NCBI RefSeq assembly: GCF_910596095.1
Contig: NC_056550.1
Span: 20,890,001 to 20,954,000, forward strand
Direction of reading: 5' to 3'
Length of the DNA: 64,000 bases
Origin: Thunnus maccoyii
Taxonomy: Eukaryota; Chordata; Actinopteri; Scombriformes; Scombridae
In this document: in pieces, positions 13,433-28,000 of the stretch
Numbering within the stretch: the stretch's first letter is position 1
Layout of the letters: the number at the start of each line of letters is the position of its first letter
The notes under the pieces: model-generated
The model's input: the letters and a program-made list of their open reading frames with translations, nothing else
Database searches by the model: none
Told to the model about the DNA's origin: nothing
Made by a program: the position numbers and the translations under genes

Positions 13433-16400
13433 TGAAGAGGAGGAAGAGGAACATGGGAGAATGCAAGCACCATCACCCAATGAAAAAACATTAAAAGAAA
13501 ACCGCTTCATTATGGAAAAATCCAGCATTTTTTTTAGTTTCATATTTTCTTTCGCAACTTTTTCTTCTTTTTCCTCTCTACTTTTGGCCTCAGTCCAGTG
13601 TGCGCAATCTTCATGTTTCCATGGCAAGAACTACTGACTGTAAACGGAGTCACAATCTTCTTCTTGGACAATTTTCCTAGTCTGATCTGGTTCCATAGTT
13701 CCTCTGCAGATCTCCCACACAGTCATACTGCCAGTTTCCCAGATAGAGAGTACACAAATGGGCCTCCCCCTCCCACAAGCTGCCTGTTATAAGCTGATGT
13801 GGTCTGGATGGATTTACCGGACGATACCAGTCTCATATTTACCCTCACTCAATGGGCTGTTAGTGGAGTAGATAATAATATCTAGACTGTGACTTTTATC
13901 ATAGAAGATAGAGCTGCAATAATCACCAAGTGAGTCCAGTAGTTGTGTGTGTTCAGGATAATATTGCTCTCACTTACCTGCATCACCTGGCAGAATGTGA
14001 GTCTGCTCAGAAGAGAAAAAAAAAAAAAAAAACATGCAGAAGATCAAGGTGATGATTGTGATTTCAAGCTGTTTTGTGTTAAAAGGACATTTGTGGCTCT
14101 TATTTTTTTTTGCATCACCTGTGTTTTAAACTCTGAACTGGTGCTATATTTTCCCCTCTGTTCGTACACACTGTGTAAAGAGTTTACATGATTGTCCTCA
14201 CTCCCCGATCTTAAACCTGTGCTTTGTTTTAACTGTACATTCCACTGCACTGACAGTCTGCATTGATTTCATGTCACAATATTTAAATGTTTATATGCAT
14301 CCCTACAAAAAGAAATCAGTGCATCTAAAATTAAGAACAATTACAGACAATTTTAAATTTCAATTTCATTTGAAGATGACAGTATATATTGACAAAAGCA
14401 CATTGTAGGGAGCGGTCTTACAACAGCACATCTCTATTTAAAATATGAGGTAAGATTACCCAGACAGAAGGGAAAATACGTATGATGAATTGTGTACAAA
14501 TGTTGAATTTCTGTATATGTGTATGAACTAGTTAATTATGACAATCAGGATGTTTCTGCAGTAGCATCTTACAGGTTGCTCCGGCATTGTGGCGCCTGAC
14601 ATCACAAACCTTCCCAAAGACTCGAGCACACACAGTGATGAATAATACATTACACATACACGTTCTGTCACACATGCACTTGTAAAGCCAAGCTGTTTGC
14701 AGAAGCACAGACTCTGCCAATTTTTTTTTTTTGTTTCAGCAATCTTGTGTGATGCTTCATTTTTCAGTCACATCTGTTGCACCGCTGATTATGAGCACTA
14801 CTGGTAAAATATGCCATATCAACCAGAACATGATTTTACCCTTTAAGGAATCTGATCTGCAGAATGATAGATTTTCCTTTGGGAGACTTGTTTCTTTTGA
14901 ACTTCAAAGTTAATCTGCTGGGAAGCAGCTTCCAAAGTTTCAGCAATTTGCTGGCCTTATTGTAGAACATAATACCTTCTTTGAAAAAGAAAAAAAAAAA
15001 AGAAATGCGTCTTCTCACTGCAGAGAGTTGATCACACTTCAACATCTATGACAGTGTCTCAACTCTGAGCAGTGTTTAAAAGAGAAAGAATGTTAACCAG
15101 CACATATTTAGAGACTTCAACTACAGTTTGACCCTTGAATGGACTGAGAGGAGAATTTATAAATATAAAGCGAGCACAGTTTCCTCTCAAACACATGACC
15201 CTTTCTTCTAATTTCGACTTTTTGAATCTGAAACTATGACAAGCACAATGCTACAAATGTTTCTTGCAGGCAAAAAAAAAAATCCCCCTCATACCTGCAT
15301 TTTTAAAATAATGGACATTAGATTACCAATATTAATGTTGCCTCATTTGATTTTATTACCTGCATGTTGAAATAAGAAACATTTATGAATGTTAGGCCTT
15401 TGGTGTGCCTCAATGACAGTGGTTGAAATGATCTTTTAAAGCACATCAAAGGCCTGCCAGTGATTCCTTAAATGCGAACCCTGCACAAGGAACCATTTTG
15501 AAGCTCCCTGTCCTGTGTTGTTGCCTCAAGGCTGCTCACTGGGGAGGTGACGAGGGCGAACGGACAGTCATAGACAAAGTGATTTTTTTTTTATTTTTTT
15601 TTTTCAGTTGTTCACCAGAACGACTGTGTGAAATCGATTCTTTGTGGCATTGAGATTAAAACATGTGCAAAGGAGGCTCGTGTCAAAGAGTAGGCAGCTT
15701 GAGGAGAGGGGATTAGTTTGGGGACATGTGAAGGCTACTTTAATAAGGTCAGCTTTGACTTGCCTTGTCTCTGTCGAGAGTGCTTGTGATATAAAAGACT
15801 CATAGAGATGAGAGGAAGGGTTTGACAGAGAGAGAGCCGTTAAGCGGCTCTTCTTTCCCTGCCCCTTTCACTTTGCTTTGTCTTTGGGGTGGTGCATCTG
15901 TGAATTAAAAGCCACTCATTTGATGTTATCCCAGGACAAACGTTAATGGGCCTCTATTATGAACAATGTGTGCAATATGTAATTAGCACTCTGGCAATTT
16001 TACCAAGGCAGTGCTCTTTGCCTTTGAGATACTCCTGCCTGTTTGTCTGCAAGGATCTGTAACCATGTTTTTTCCCAGTGCCTCTAAGACTTTCCAGAAA
16101 ATCCCCGGTTGATCTTGTATTACAGTATTAGATCAGCAACAATGACAGAAAAGCACGTTTACCCAAAGAAGAGGCTGCGAAATTTGGCATGTTCCCATTT
16201 TTCGCAGAAAAAAAAAAAAGAAAAATCGCACTTGAAATGCAGAGTGTGTCAGGTTGCAGCAGTGGCATTTGACTAAACACTCCCCCAGCTCTAACAATGT
16301 GTAAAACTGCAGGCTCACAGCACAGCGAATTAAGCCTCACCCTGGGTGCTCTGTAGCTCTGCCAGGCAGGTTCAAGCCCTGGGTTTCATATTGAGTGAAG

Positions 16401-18470
16401 TCAAATGAAAGAAATTCACTTACTCATGCTGTTCCACACTCAAATCCATAACTCTCCGAGTTAAATTTGCTGCATTTGCGTCTGGTGAGCGTTGGGGAGG
16501 AAGTATTCATGCTTGGCTGCTTTCCCCAAGTTAAGTCTGAGATGAAACCCCCCAGAATCGCGTGACAGTGCTCTCTGGAATGATTTTTAAGACAAGTGTT
16601 AGTGGACTGTGATTTCAACATGGCTGGAGGCTTAGAGGGCATGTCGAAGACACTCACAGTGGATGCCCCTGGCAATCAGAAAAACTCATGCAAACTTGAA
16701 ATCAAACATAGAAGAAATATACATATATAAATATATCTAAGTGAGATGTTTGTGTATGATATTATAATTGTGAAGAAAAGTGTGATATATATAGGCCTAG
16801 ATTAAATTATATACTGTAAAATGTCATCATCTCTTCAGTTTTATATATTAGTGATCATTTTGTACAGATTTTTCTTTTTTAATTCATTGAGAGAGATATT
16901 ACATTTCACACTGAGATTATTTATTCATATGCAGAACATTTTTATATTTGTTTAAGAATATCTGTATAGATAACAGTTAGCCTCTGTAATATACACTGAA
17001 GTTCATTTTTAAATTCTAGGATTTTCTTTATGAACACTTGGTCAGATTTTATGTAATTTTCATTTATGAAAAGCTTGTCCCTGAAAACGCTTGTCCAGCT
17101 CATCTGCACCTTTGCCTCCTTACGTGAAAGGTCACTTCAAGGTGTAAGAGGCTGGACCAGTGCCTGTGCTTAGGGGCTTATTTTGCTACTATCTTTTTTT
17201 ATTTTGTTTTTTGGGGGGGGTTGTTTTCTGTACCTGTGGTCTGTTGTTTTTTTTTTTTGGTTTCACCCCATCCTGTATTTGTGATTCAGCTGGTATTAGT
17301 GCTGTTGGAGATGAGAAACACAGATATTGTGGTAACTACTGTGAAAGGTCAGTTTATGGGCCCAAAGGCTTCATATAGAGCCTTGCTGCTTTGACAAAAA
17401 ATGAAGTTACATGGCTTTAATATTCCTCTGTGTCATGTTTGCATGTTAACAGGAATGGTAGCAATGTGAATGTGCAAAAGCATTCAGAGGCTCTTAATCA
17501 TCACGACAGGTGGAAGTAAATCTTGTTGCTTATTCTACTCCAGTTGTTGAGTAGCTTTAAGTAGCAGTTAAGCTAAACCACGAAAGTTAAGTAAAACCAC
17601 CAAGATGGAACAATAAGGGAACTGTGTGGAGTCGTATGGATTTAAAGTTTTAACTCTTTCTTTGTCATTGTATCTTTTTTTTATAATGAACCTACATTCT
17701 ATAGTATGTACTGTATATGAGATTTTTACATGAATGTGTGGATGTTCAAAAATCTTGGCATCAAACGTAGAAAAACAAAATTGACTTGTAAATAGGCCGA
17801 GTCATTCCTAGCGAGTTCAACAAATTGTTATGTCCAAAAGAAAATGTTTTATTAATATGATTAACTATGATGATGGGTACAAAGGTATATACAAAAACAA
17901 TGCATGTATAGTCTCAAGCAATCGCACGGTGCAGTCGAAAAAATGTTGTCTACATGTTTTCTCAAAAAAATGAGAAAGAGAGAAATAGGAGACAGTTCCA
18001 TGTTAGAGGTTTACAAACACGAAGAATGAGACATTATTTTGGTATCTGTGACACAGGCATGTTCAGTCTTACTGTGACGTTATGTGGCAATGAAGATGAT
18101 GATGATGATGATGATGATGTAGTGGCTGAGAGTATTGAATGTCCAGAAGGATTCAGAATGCTTGAACGCACCCCAACCAGAATAGTCACCAGTGATGGTG
18201 TACTCTTTCCACAGAGTGATTCTCCCATTTGTAGAGTAGTGTGATATAAGAACAAAAATAATACAGAAAATAGATCTATAATACAATGATATATAAATTT
18301 TAAAGCCTACTGATACTGGAGATACTAATTTATCAGTGTGGATGCCATGATATTCTGTGAGAAATGTGTGTGTTTTTCCTGTGAGAAGACAGTAGGCAGT
18401 TGAACCTGCCTTCTTTTGTACATAATTTGCTGTGATTGTGTGTCCAATAAAGTGCAGCTCTCTTGTACAG
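13433..18470 (+). other. srcin1: srcin1 probable 3'UTR
   Basis: About 5 kb after the srcin1 stop with no further coding exon. It is AT-rich, has many T-runs and AU-rich stretches (for example 16700-17000), and ends at a good poly(A) signal at 18446. Long 3'UTRs are usual for neuronal scaffold genes. The extent is inferred; a shorter UTR using an earlier signal (ATTAAA near 13489) is possible. A GAT trinucleotide repeat lies at about 18096-18119. Confidence 0.55.
18446..18451 (+). terminator. srcin1: srcin1 candidate poly(A) signal AATAAA
   Basis: AATAAA followed within about 25 bases by a G/T-rich segment (GTCGTGGCGTCTG), the usual layout of a vertebrate cleavage site. It sits about 225 bases from the oppositely oriented fmnl1 signal. 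Confidence 0.6.
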
Positions 18471-18675
18471 TCGTGGCGTCTGATCTTGCTTTATACTGAC
18501 TCACTGTGTGTCGTCCTGTCAGAAAACGACTGCATTTCTTTAGCATCAGAAAACGTGGATACAACCTGGATGTTGCATCCGACATCAGGTCAAAGCTCTT
18601 GTTTTGTAGAAAAATTAAAATTACAGGAACAATGGTTAAAAAACAGGCTTATTTTAAAATGTTCATGATTTTTTT

Positions 18676-18681
18676 TTTATT
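18676..18681 (-). terminator. fmnl1: fmnl1 candidate poly(A) signal
   Basis: TTTATT on the plus strand reads AATAAA on the minus strand, about 320 bases downstream of the fmnl1 stop at 19002-19004. This would give a short 3'UTR and place the two convergent transcript ends close together. No RNA evidence is available. Confidence 0.5.
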
Positions 18682-19001
18682 TCTCGATATGTAATAGGTA
18701 ATAACAGTACAAGTTTGAAACATACAAATCCATGAGGACCTACAGAAAAATGTTCAGTGATATTTGGAACCAAATTCATTTAATTAAAAAATACAAATAA
18801 TTCAAACTTAATTCTATGTACAGAGCAAATTCATACTAAAATGTAGGCAAACACACACTACCATGTGGCTATTTTGAACATGTACATGAACATGTACTTT
18901 GACATAGATTATATACAGAACATTTTGAAGCAGGTTCTTTTGTGTGTATGCCTGAGTGTGATTCCAGTTACATTTGCAAAATGTCTTGGTCCAGAAATGG
19001 C

Positions 19002-22000
19002 TCAAGTCTCCTGGCGCTGAGCTGGCCGTCGACCATCTGTCCGCCTGTATGGTGTGTTCCTCAAATCTGAGGCAGAGGAAAGACAGGCATAATGAGATGA
19101 AGGTAGAATTTCAACAGCACGTACATGTTGAAATATCCCTGTGTGACTCCTCCAGGAGGCATTATGTTACTGTACCTGTGATGATGTCCTCCAAAGCACC
19201 GTCTTTCCCCTCACGTACTTGGGGTTTCACCTGCCTTTTCTTCAGCTCCGCTATCAGGTCCATCTGAGGCATCTTGGGCATCATAGGCCCCTAGAAAAAG
19301 TTAAAAATAAAATGAAATATATGATCGTTTATGCTGAATGGAGTATTTCTGAGAAAACTGCATCTTTAAAATAACACAAAATACATTAAAACAGATTAAC
19401 AGTCAATACAAATTTCTGAAATATAATTTCATATCATTGGACCTTAAATTTCTTACCTTTTGTGCTCCAGCCTTGTTGGGAGATGGAGAGTCTCTTACAT
19501 CGTTGGCCTGACTCTCCATTTTCTTTTTCTGCTGAATCTCTTCCTCTGCTTTCTGTGTTCAATCAAGGACAAAAAGAATTAACTTGCAATGCAACACATC
19601 ATAATTGATAAATATCAGAAACCTACCACACATCCTCACCTTATAGGCCTTTATGAAGCGTCCAAACATCGGGAAAAACATTGAAGGCTGTGTGGTTTTT
19701 GAGTTCTCTCCAAAATACTCCACCACAGAGCAGTAAGCCTCCTGGAGGGAGCCAGACAGAGCGAGAGAACAACATGAAGCGTACGTGTAAATGCATATGA
19801 TGAGGTGGGTTTCCAATTGTGTGAAAGTGTTACATGAATTATAGGCAAACCTGTGCTGTCTTGCTGTCTTTGATCAAAGAATCCAGCTGCTCGCTGTTTT
19901 TTTTGATGAATTCCTTCAACACTGGGCTGTCATCCTGCACCAGGAACTCCTTCTTGGTCATCTCCATTCCTCGTTCTAATGAGCGGATATCTTGAAGAAT
20001 ACCATCCAGAGACACTGGCGAAGAAACAGAAATTAGTTTATTACCATTCCTGATTTATATAACCAGTTACAAAACTGGATAGGCTGATAGGCGTTTGTGT
20101 GAACGTACCAAGTGCTGCCTTGTCCACAAAGTGTAGCTCGGTGTGGAAGTTGGCCAAGTCGGCATATTTTTCCAGGATGATGTTGGTGATGAAGTGAAGC
20201 AGAGTCTGTGAGCGGTCAGTGGACTTGGTCTCCAACAGCTGAAAAGTAAAGACAGTGATATAGTTGATTAGTTTAATAAAGTTTTCTTGCAGTGAAAAAG
20301 TAAATGTACGAACAAAAGCTACTTACAAGGTCCAGACTCTGCAGCCGAAAACCGTAAGCTGAGCCCCTCTTACTGCTGTTCATATAGTTGCCAAAGGCGA
20401 GAACAATCTAAAGGGGAACATATGAGATGACTTATGCAAAAACACACATTTGGAAAGCTACATCAATGTGTTGTTTTCTCTTTTACTTACTTCTAAGATC
20501 TTTTTCAATTTGGTTGAAGACTTGATGGACATGGACGCAGCAATGATCGAGTTCAGTTGCTGTGGATGAAATAAAAAACAAACTCAATACATCTGTTGAG
20601 GAAAGTTATTTCCAATTCTCTTCTAGTCCAAAATATAATGAACTTTATACACTGACCGGCTGCAGACGTTTCACAGTCTCCGGGAAGTTGCCCATGAAAG
20701 TGAGAGTGTTAATTCGCTGGCTCAGACGAGGAATCTTCCCAAAGCGTAAAATAAATTGGTCTTCGTCAGTCAGATCATCGAGCGGGCGGCCGTCCTTCTC
20801 GTAGTTAAGCAGCAGCTTCATCTCAAAATCTGATGGTATGAAGTGCTCGAGCAATTCAAGGAAGTCTATGGACAAAGACTCCTGGTCATACCTGCACAAA
20901 ATAGTAGTAACAGTTAGTGTAGGAGAGGAAGGGTACTGGAAGGGCAGGATGAGTCTGTTTATGAGGAAGATAGTTCAAACAGGTCACTAAAGGACATACG
21001 TCTCTATGGCGGTGCAGATTTTAGATGGGCTCATTCCCCCCTTGCGTAGAGTGATAGCCAGATTCTTTGCCTTGTTGGGGTCAATCAGGGACGTCTTGCT
21101 GGGGGCCTTCTGAACCTTCTTCTTCACAGCCGACAGGTCTGTAGGATTACCCTGGGCCTTAGTCTTAAAGTGCTCCTCAAACATCTCCATGTTCAACTCC
21201 TGAGGACGGAACGAGAGGCAGAGATAGGAAGCAGAGAAGGTGATGATTTTTTTTTTTTTTTAAAACTCACATAAAACTGCAGTTATCTGTCAGATTATCC
21301 TGTACAGTGTATGTGGAAAATCTGCACTTCTTACCTCTAAGACCTGCTCATCATCCAGGTCATTAAAGACGGTGCCTTTCACCTGGTTTGGTTTTAAAGC
21401 CTGCCAGTTAAGCAACGGCATCCTGAACTTGGTCTGAATGGTCTTCTTACCCTTAAGCCCTGTGAAACATGCCGTGATGCAGAGGAAGAGTCAGTCAGAG
21501 TGAGGAAAAGAAGAGGAATAATCAAACAGGTTAGATATTTACTGTTCCATCCCTTCTAATTTATGACAGTTTTCAGTATTTTTCAAATCCTACTGTCAAG
21601 CGTTTACCTCTGAGACAACGTCCTTACCAGATTGAGTGTTTGGTGCTCCAGGAGGGGGTGGGGGTCCACCACCAGGTGGGGGAGGCGGGGGCGGGGGTCC
21701 AGCACCAGGTGGGGGAGGAGGAGGTGGTGGGCCTCCTCCAGGAGCAGGAGGAGGTGGTGGAGGAGGAGGGGGCACAGCACTACCTCCAGCTATGGGTGGA
21801 GGTGGAGGTGGAGGAGGCGGTGGAGGAGAGGCACCTGGACCACCAGGAGGAGGAGGGGGAGGAGGAGGAGGGGGCGGAACGGCAGAGTCAGGGCCGCTAG
21901 ATGCTGGGGAGGGAGAATCACTGACAGAGTCCGGAGTGCTGGGCTGGGCGGCTGGGGCTGGGACTTGAACATATTCGACCACTTTGACAGGCACAACCTG

Positions 22001-25000
22001 GATGTCCAGACCACCCGAGGCACTGCGTCCCAGTCGGATCAGCCCCTTGTCCTGCAACTCCTGGATCTTCTGCTCCAACTCTGAAGTCGTCTGTGGGGTG
22101 GAGGTGCTCAGACGCTCCCTATCCTTCTCCCTCTCCCTGTCCAGCTCCCGCTCCCTTTCTCTTTGCTGCAAGCCACTAACCTGGGAACAGGACTCTCGCA
22201 GACTTTCCTATAAGATACAAACACAAATATAGACACACAACTTATCACCACAAAGAGCATATAGAATCTTTCTTCAGGCTTTACATGTGTATATATGTTA
22301 AGCACATATATGCTTAAAAATGCAAGTTTATTCAGGTTTATTTGATAAGTACAATGAGGATTATTAAAAGTATCATTAAAGTGAACTGCCACTCGTGACC
22401 TTATTCTACCTAATAACTGTGAAGATGGCACACCTTACTTGGCTAATTAATCTTATTAAACATTGTACATGTAATGGAGCAGCACTTACTTTGAGCAGCT
22501 CAGTCTCCTTGGTGGCCTGCATGAGCTGAGTCTCGAGTTCGGATATTCTCTCTGTGGCCTGACTGTCAATTTCCTGAAGCCGGGCACTCAGCTGCAACAC
22601 AACATGTAGACAACGTTACTTTAATATCACCTTATACAATACTTTCCAACATCAAAGTCTCCTTTTATTCACCATGATTCCTCTTTTTCTTTATTTTTGC
22701 GACTTACCTGTGTGTTATGCTCTTGCAGTTCATCCACATGCTCCAGCACCCCTCCTCTGTTCTCAGCATCCTCCAGCAGTGCTCCTACATCTAAGACATT
22801 GTCCAGGTAGGCCTGTATCTGGACCTGCAGCTTCTCGCTCTCTGTTTGCTTCAGGCTCTAACACACAAAACACATATAGTAATGAGCTACGACATGCAGT
22901 TTAAGTGATAAGTATCCATGGCATGTTTAAAGTGATAATGTACATAGGCACATAGTATACCAATGCAAATCCTTCTGTACTATAATGATTAAAAGGAAAT
23001 TGTTTTGTCAAATTCATTCATTCATTCATTCAATCTTTATTTATACTCAAGAGACCCTCATTTACATTGAGTCAATTACAAAAACAAAGAAAAGGAAAAC
23101 AACAACAAAGAAATACACTAACAGAGAAAAGGTAATACCACAATTAGCTCATAAAAAGCCATTAAAACATACCGATTAGGGAAGATAATTTGATAGCTTA
23201 AGATAAAATAAGATAATTCAGTTATGTAAAACAATTGCAAGTAGAGGATAGGAGGTTAAAGATCAAGTTTCTTAAGTGTCTAAAAGGTATGAGTGTATTC
23301 ATTTTGAGGAGGTGCTGTATTTTGTTCCAGGAATCAAAAGCAGTCTTTCCAAGTTCAGACCTGACTCGTGGAACATGAAGCAAGAGCCAGTCAGTAGAGA
23401 GGGTCTGATAGAGCCCATCTGAGTAACAAAGCAGTTCTGAAAGGTAATATGGTAATTTTCCAATAAGGGCTTTTATAGATAAAAAAGTACCAGTGAGTAT
23501 CATGTCTCCCTTGGAGAGAAGACCACCCAACCTTATCATATAAAATACAAGGATGTGTTTCATAGACATCACCAGTAATAAATCTCAAGGCAGAGTGATA
23601 GACAGTGTTCAGAGGTTTAAGAGTGGAGGAGTATGTGTGTCTATAAATCACGTCACTTTAGTCCAAAACTGCCTCACCAAATTTCAGTGTGAGTTTTTCA
23701 TTGATCCAGACGCCAAGATATTTATATTCTGTGACTCTCAATCATAAATCTGTTCATAGTAGAAATATTAAGGTCATCATAGTCTATAGCTCTGACTCTG
23801 GAAAATAGCATGAACTTTGTTTTATCAGCATTCAGTACAAGTCTTAGGTCTTTGAGAGCACCTTGCAGAACACTAAAGGAACACTGTTTTTCGACTGCTG
23901 TCGATGTACAGAATCAGCAACATAATACAGTACTGTGTCATCCGCATACAGATGGGTATGACAGTTTGTCAAAGGTGAAACGATATTGTTGATGTAAATA
24001 GTGAAAAGAACTGGATCTGAAATTGAACCCTGTGGAACACCTTTTGTTATTGATAATAACTCAGAACGATAGCCTCCCAATTTAACAGATTGTTGTCTCT
24101 CTGATAGGTAGTTCCTGAACCAATTACATGCATTAATATCAAATCCAATATTATGTAGCCTCTGCAAGAGGAGGCAATGGTCTAAAGTATCAGATGCTTT
24201 GGTTAAATCAACAAAAAGTGCTGCACAGTGCTTTTTTTTAATCCAAAGCTGATACAATGTTATTTAGGACCAAAGTAACAGCAGTTACAGTACTATACCC
24301 CACTCTAAAACCAGGCTGAAATGGGTTCAAGATGGAAGTTCTGGACAGAAATACCTTCAATTGAGCATTAACTAGAGATTCAAGGACTTCTGGCAGCTAC
24401 AAAATGTTTACTAAAAGCTAAACTAATCTCTTTATGGTCAGACAATAAACAGTCATTGACCTTGACCTTGTAGGAACTGAGGGAAAGTTGTTATTTTATT
24501 GGACTTTACAGAGTTGAGTAATAGCTAAAGATTAATCAGGAAAATACTCAGATCTGTCTTTCCTCACCATGGATGTACATCTGTTTCTAAGTTGTCTGAA
24601 AGCAGTCCAAGGGGAATAATTTCTTTCACTTTGTTTTTTCATTTTTCACATGACTCATTGAAAAATGATAGATGTTGATTATATTTGATCATTTGTTTTT
24701 TTGGGGGGTTTTTTTGTTTTTCCAGTGGACTACACTGATCCCTAACCCAAAACTACATATCAAAAAATCCAACTCACCTCCAAATACTTGTCTAATCCGA
24801 GGTGAGTGAACTCATACTGTAGATGGACACGGAAGTTCATGTTCTCCACTGAGTGGACCACGATGTTTATGAACTGCATGCATGCCACCTGGACACAGAC
24901 ACAAGGACAGTTAGATCTCAAATACATCCACAGTTTCTTGGAATATTTGTTGAATAGTCATCCTGTGGTATAGGTAAACATTTGTGGACCCACCATGAAG

Positions 25001-28000
25001 TCAATGTTGCTGTCATCATTGATGAAGTACTCCATCAACTTCTCAAAGCGGTTCCTTTCTTTGCTCACCTGAGGAAAAAAAAAAAAAAAACCTGATCTGG
25101 ATGTGCACAGGAATATGCATTATAACTCTTCCCCACACGGGGGCGTAAGGGGGCATAAAAGCAAAATGAGTCTTTTTCTGAAAGGTCACATATATCATGA
25201 CATGCAGTAGCTTATCTCAGTCAACATAAGTAGGATGTATTTCTTAATCTTGCATTGTACTTCCACTTAAAAGTACCAGTATAAACACATGTGTGACTGT
25301 TCTACATGTGCTAAAAACCCCACAGTGCTTGTGTCAGTCACAAGATGAGTAATCAAAGAAAGGAAGTCATGAACAATGGCGTGACTGAATGAGCAACAGT
25401 CAAGGTCAAATGAGGCCATTGTATTATGGGGAAATTAATAATACAAAATTCATTAACCTCTTTGAAGTTGTCAAAAGCAGAGAGAATGATGTCATGTCCT
25501 CCCCTGACAAGACACACTGCAGCCAGCAACTCCAACACAAGGGCTTTGGTCCTGTCGCAGCAGAGGAGGAGTTAGATATGGATGCAGGCAGACAGATAAC
25601 ACATGTGTTCTCTCACATACAAAGGCACTCACCTGGGATTCTTGCTGTTGAGACTGAGGGTGATCGCATTCACACAGCGTGGGTGAGTCATCACCAGGTT
25701 AAAACCAGACTGAAAGCAGAAGGAAAACATAAACAGCTGCCCCCAAAAGTTGCAGGAAATGTGTTTGTGTTTAAGAGAGGAAACCACATTGCAGAATATT
25801 AAATATTAAATATTAAATAACACTGTTTTTCATCCAACAAGCAGAGCACTAAACAAACAGCAATGGAAACAAGTGGAATTACGTATATCACTGGCAAACA
25901 TTTCTTACTTTGAGAACACATTTTATGACAGAATATGAACTGTTTCTGCACTGTAAGGGAAGCAGAGTATATTGAGACTCTACCTGGTAGTTCATGATGG
26001 CCCGCAGGCACATTATGCACACATGTACATCATCTCTCTGGCTGGATGAGTGGGACTTTTTATGCATCTTGTTTCCCAGAGTGTTGCTTATTCTGTAAAG
26101 TGATAACAAGTGTATGGACACATGAACAAATACTTAAAGAGAAGGAGAGCTGTGTCCAAATGGTTTGAAGTCGAGGGACCAGAACTGACATGCAAATAGG
26201 ATTTGTGCACCCTTAGCAGCGGGCCAATTATAACAAGACTTCAGGCAGTGTTTTGGACACTCACTGTGTCTGTGTGACAAGTGAAATGTTGCATCAGGTG
26301 AGAGAAATAAATAAAATACTCAACTAAAGAGCAAAGGAAATGAATGAATGAGTATATGAGAAATGTGAGGTATCCGTCATGGTTGGTAAATCAGCTTCAA
26401 GAGGAACTTCTGTCTAGCAATAAAAAAGCCATGAAATTTAATGAGATGGGCAGCAAAAAACACTGTGTTATACACTTAATATCCCCAATACTGAACCACA
26501 CCAAAAGGCATATTGATTCAGTTAAAAAGACATTTAGTTGTTTCATATTTTACAGAGACAAAAATCTTCTGCAATTGGTTAATCAACCAGGGTTGTTAAT
26601 ATTTATGAGAGCATTCGAAACCTAGATATGCAAATCATTTCACGAAAAAACAGATAAGGTTTAGTTTGAGACAGCTCAGCCCTTCTGAGAAAATGTCATC
26701 TGGTCATCCATATGCCACTATCACACCAACTCCCTTCATGATTCTATTTTCTGACTATATGTGCAACTAGATACGCTGAAAGTTCCTCTTTAATAAAAAT
26801 CCGATCATATAATTTGTAGAACATCTCAGGGTTTGAGACTCTGCTTCTTTCACATCCTTAGCTTCTTACCTTACAGTCAGCGCTCGAGCAGCTCTGGTCA
26901 TCCCATGCGAGTGGGAGCTGCTGGAGCTCTTGGTCAAGTCTTCCATTGACCTCTCTGCTGGCTTTCCTTTGTCTGATGCGAGGCTGCCATTTTCAACACT
27001 CTCCACATCAAACCTTCACAGTTTAGAGATACAAAATAAGCATCTGTGATGATAAATTACTTCATTGTCTTGCACCATCAGTTTCTGAGAGAGTTTTCAC
27101 AGCCTGCCGGTACTCACGAGACGTCACACTGTGCATGGGACAGGTATTCCACCAAGATATCCAAACCTTTGTTATCATCATTGAGAAACTCTTGTGCCCA
27201 TCTACAAAAAGACCCAAAGTAAAAAAAAGTGTAAAATTAACAGAGCACAGGCAGAAAACAGTCAAAGAATAATATTTAATAATTATGAGCCACAGATTCT
27301 GCGTTCAGATTGGTGCTCAGTGGACTCCAACTGACCACTAATCATTATAATTGTTAACTTTATCTATCTTAATGAATGCTTCCACAAAGAGTTTTAGACG
27401 GAATGTGCTAAAATATGACAAATTATAAGATGAAATATTTGAAAATTAATAAAAGGGCCCCGACAAAAAGCTATAATAAATCACATTACACAAATAATCA
27501 ATAAACATCAGGTAGGAAAGTTAAAGTTAACATACTCACCCAATGTGATTGGTGCGAAGGGAAATCTCCAAATCTTTAAGGACCTGGGTGGCTTCTTGGA
27601 TCCGTTTCTTCTGCTAAAGAAGCAGTAGAGGTGACAGTCAAGACACCACTGTACAGGTATAAAAACTAAAGATGCGTCAAATATGAAAAGAAGATGATGC
27701 TTCACACTGACCCTGCGAGTCACCCCTCCTTGATCTTGGTAGAAGCTCTTGATCTTAGTCAGGTAGGTGGATGGGGGGCTCTTTACTTGGAAACGCTCCT
27801 GGGAGAGAAGGGATCACAGAGAGCTGAGTGAAAATGAGCTTTTTACAGTAATTTTATCAACAACCGCAAAAGATGTCTGGACACACATTCACCAGAGTGC
27901 AGCATCTGAAGCTATAATTGCTCGCACTGGTAAACACAACAGACACAAACCGCTCTCTGTTTCCATGCCGACGCCTTTATCACTTGCCACCACAGAAACT

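Noticed and set aside
21632-22084. Plus-strand reading frames of 86-150 codons rich in Gly, Arg or Glu
   Set aside because: They are antisense shadows of the poly-proline FH1 exon of fmnl1; composition follows the GGT/GGA array and there is no independent signal of coding.
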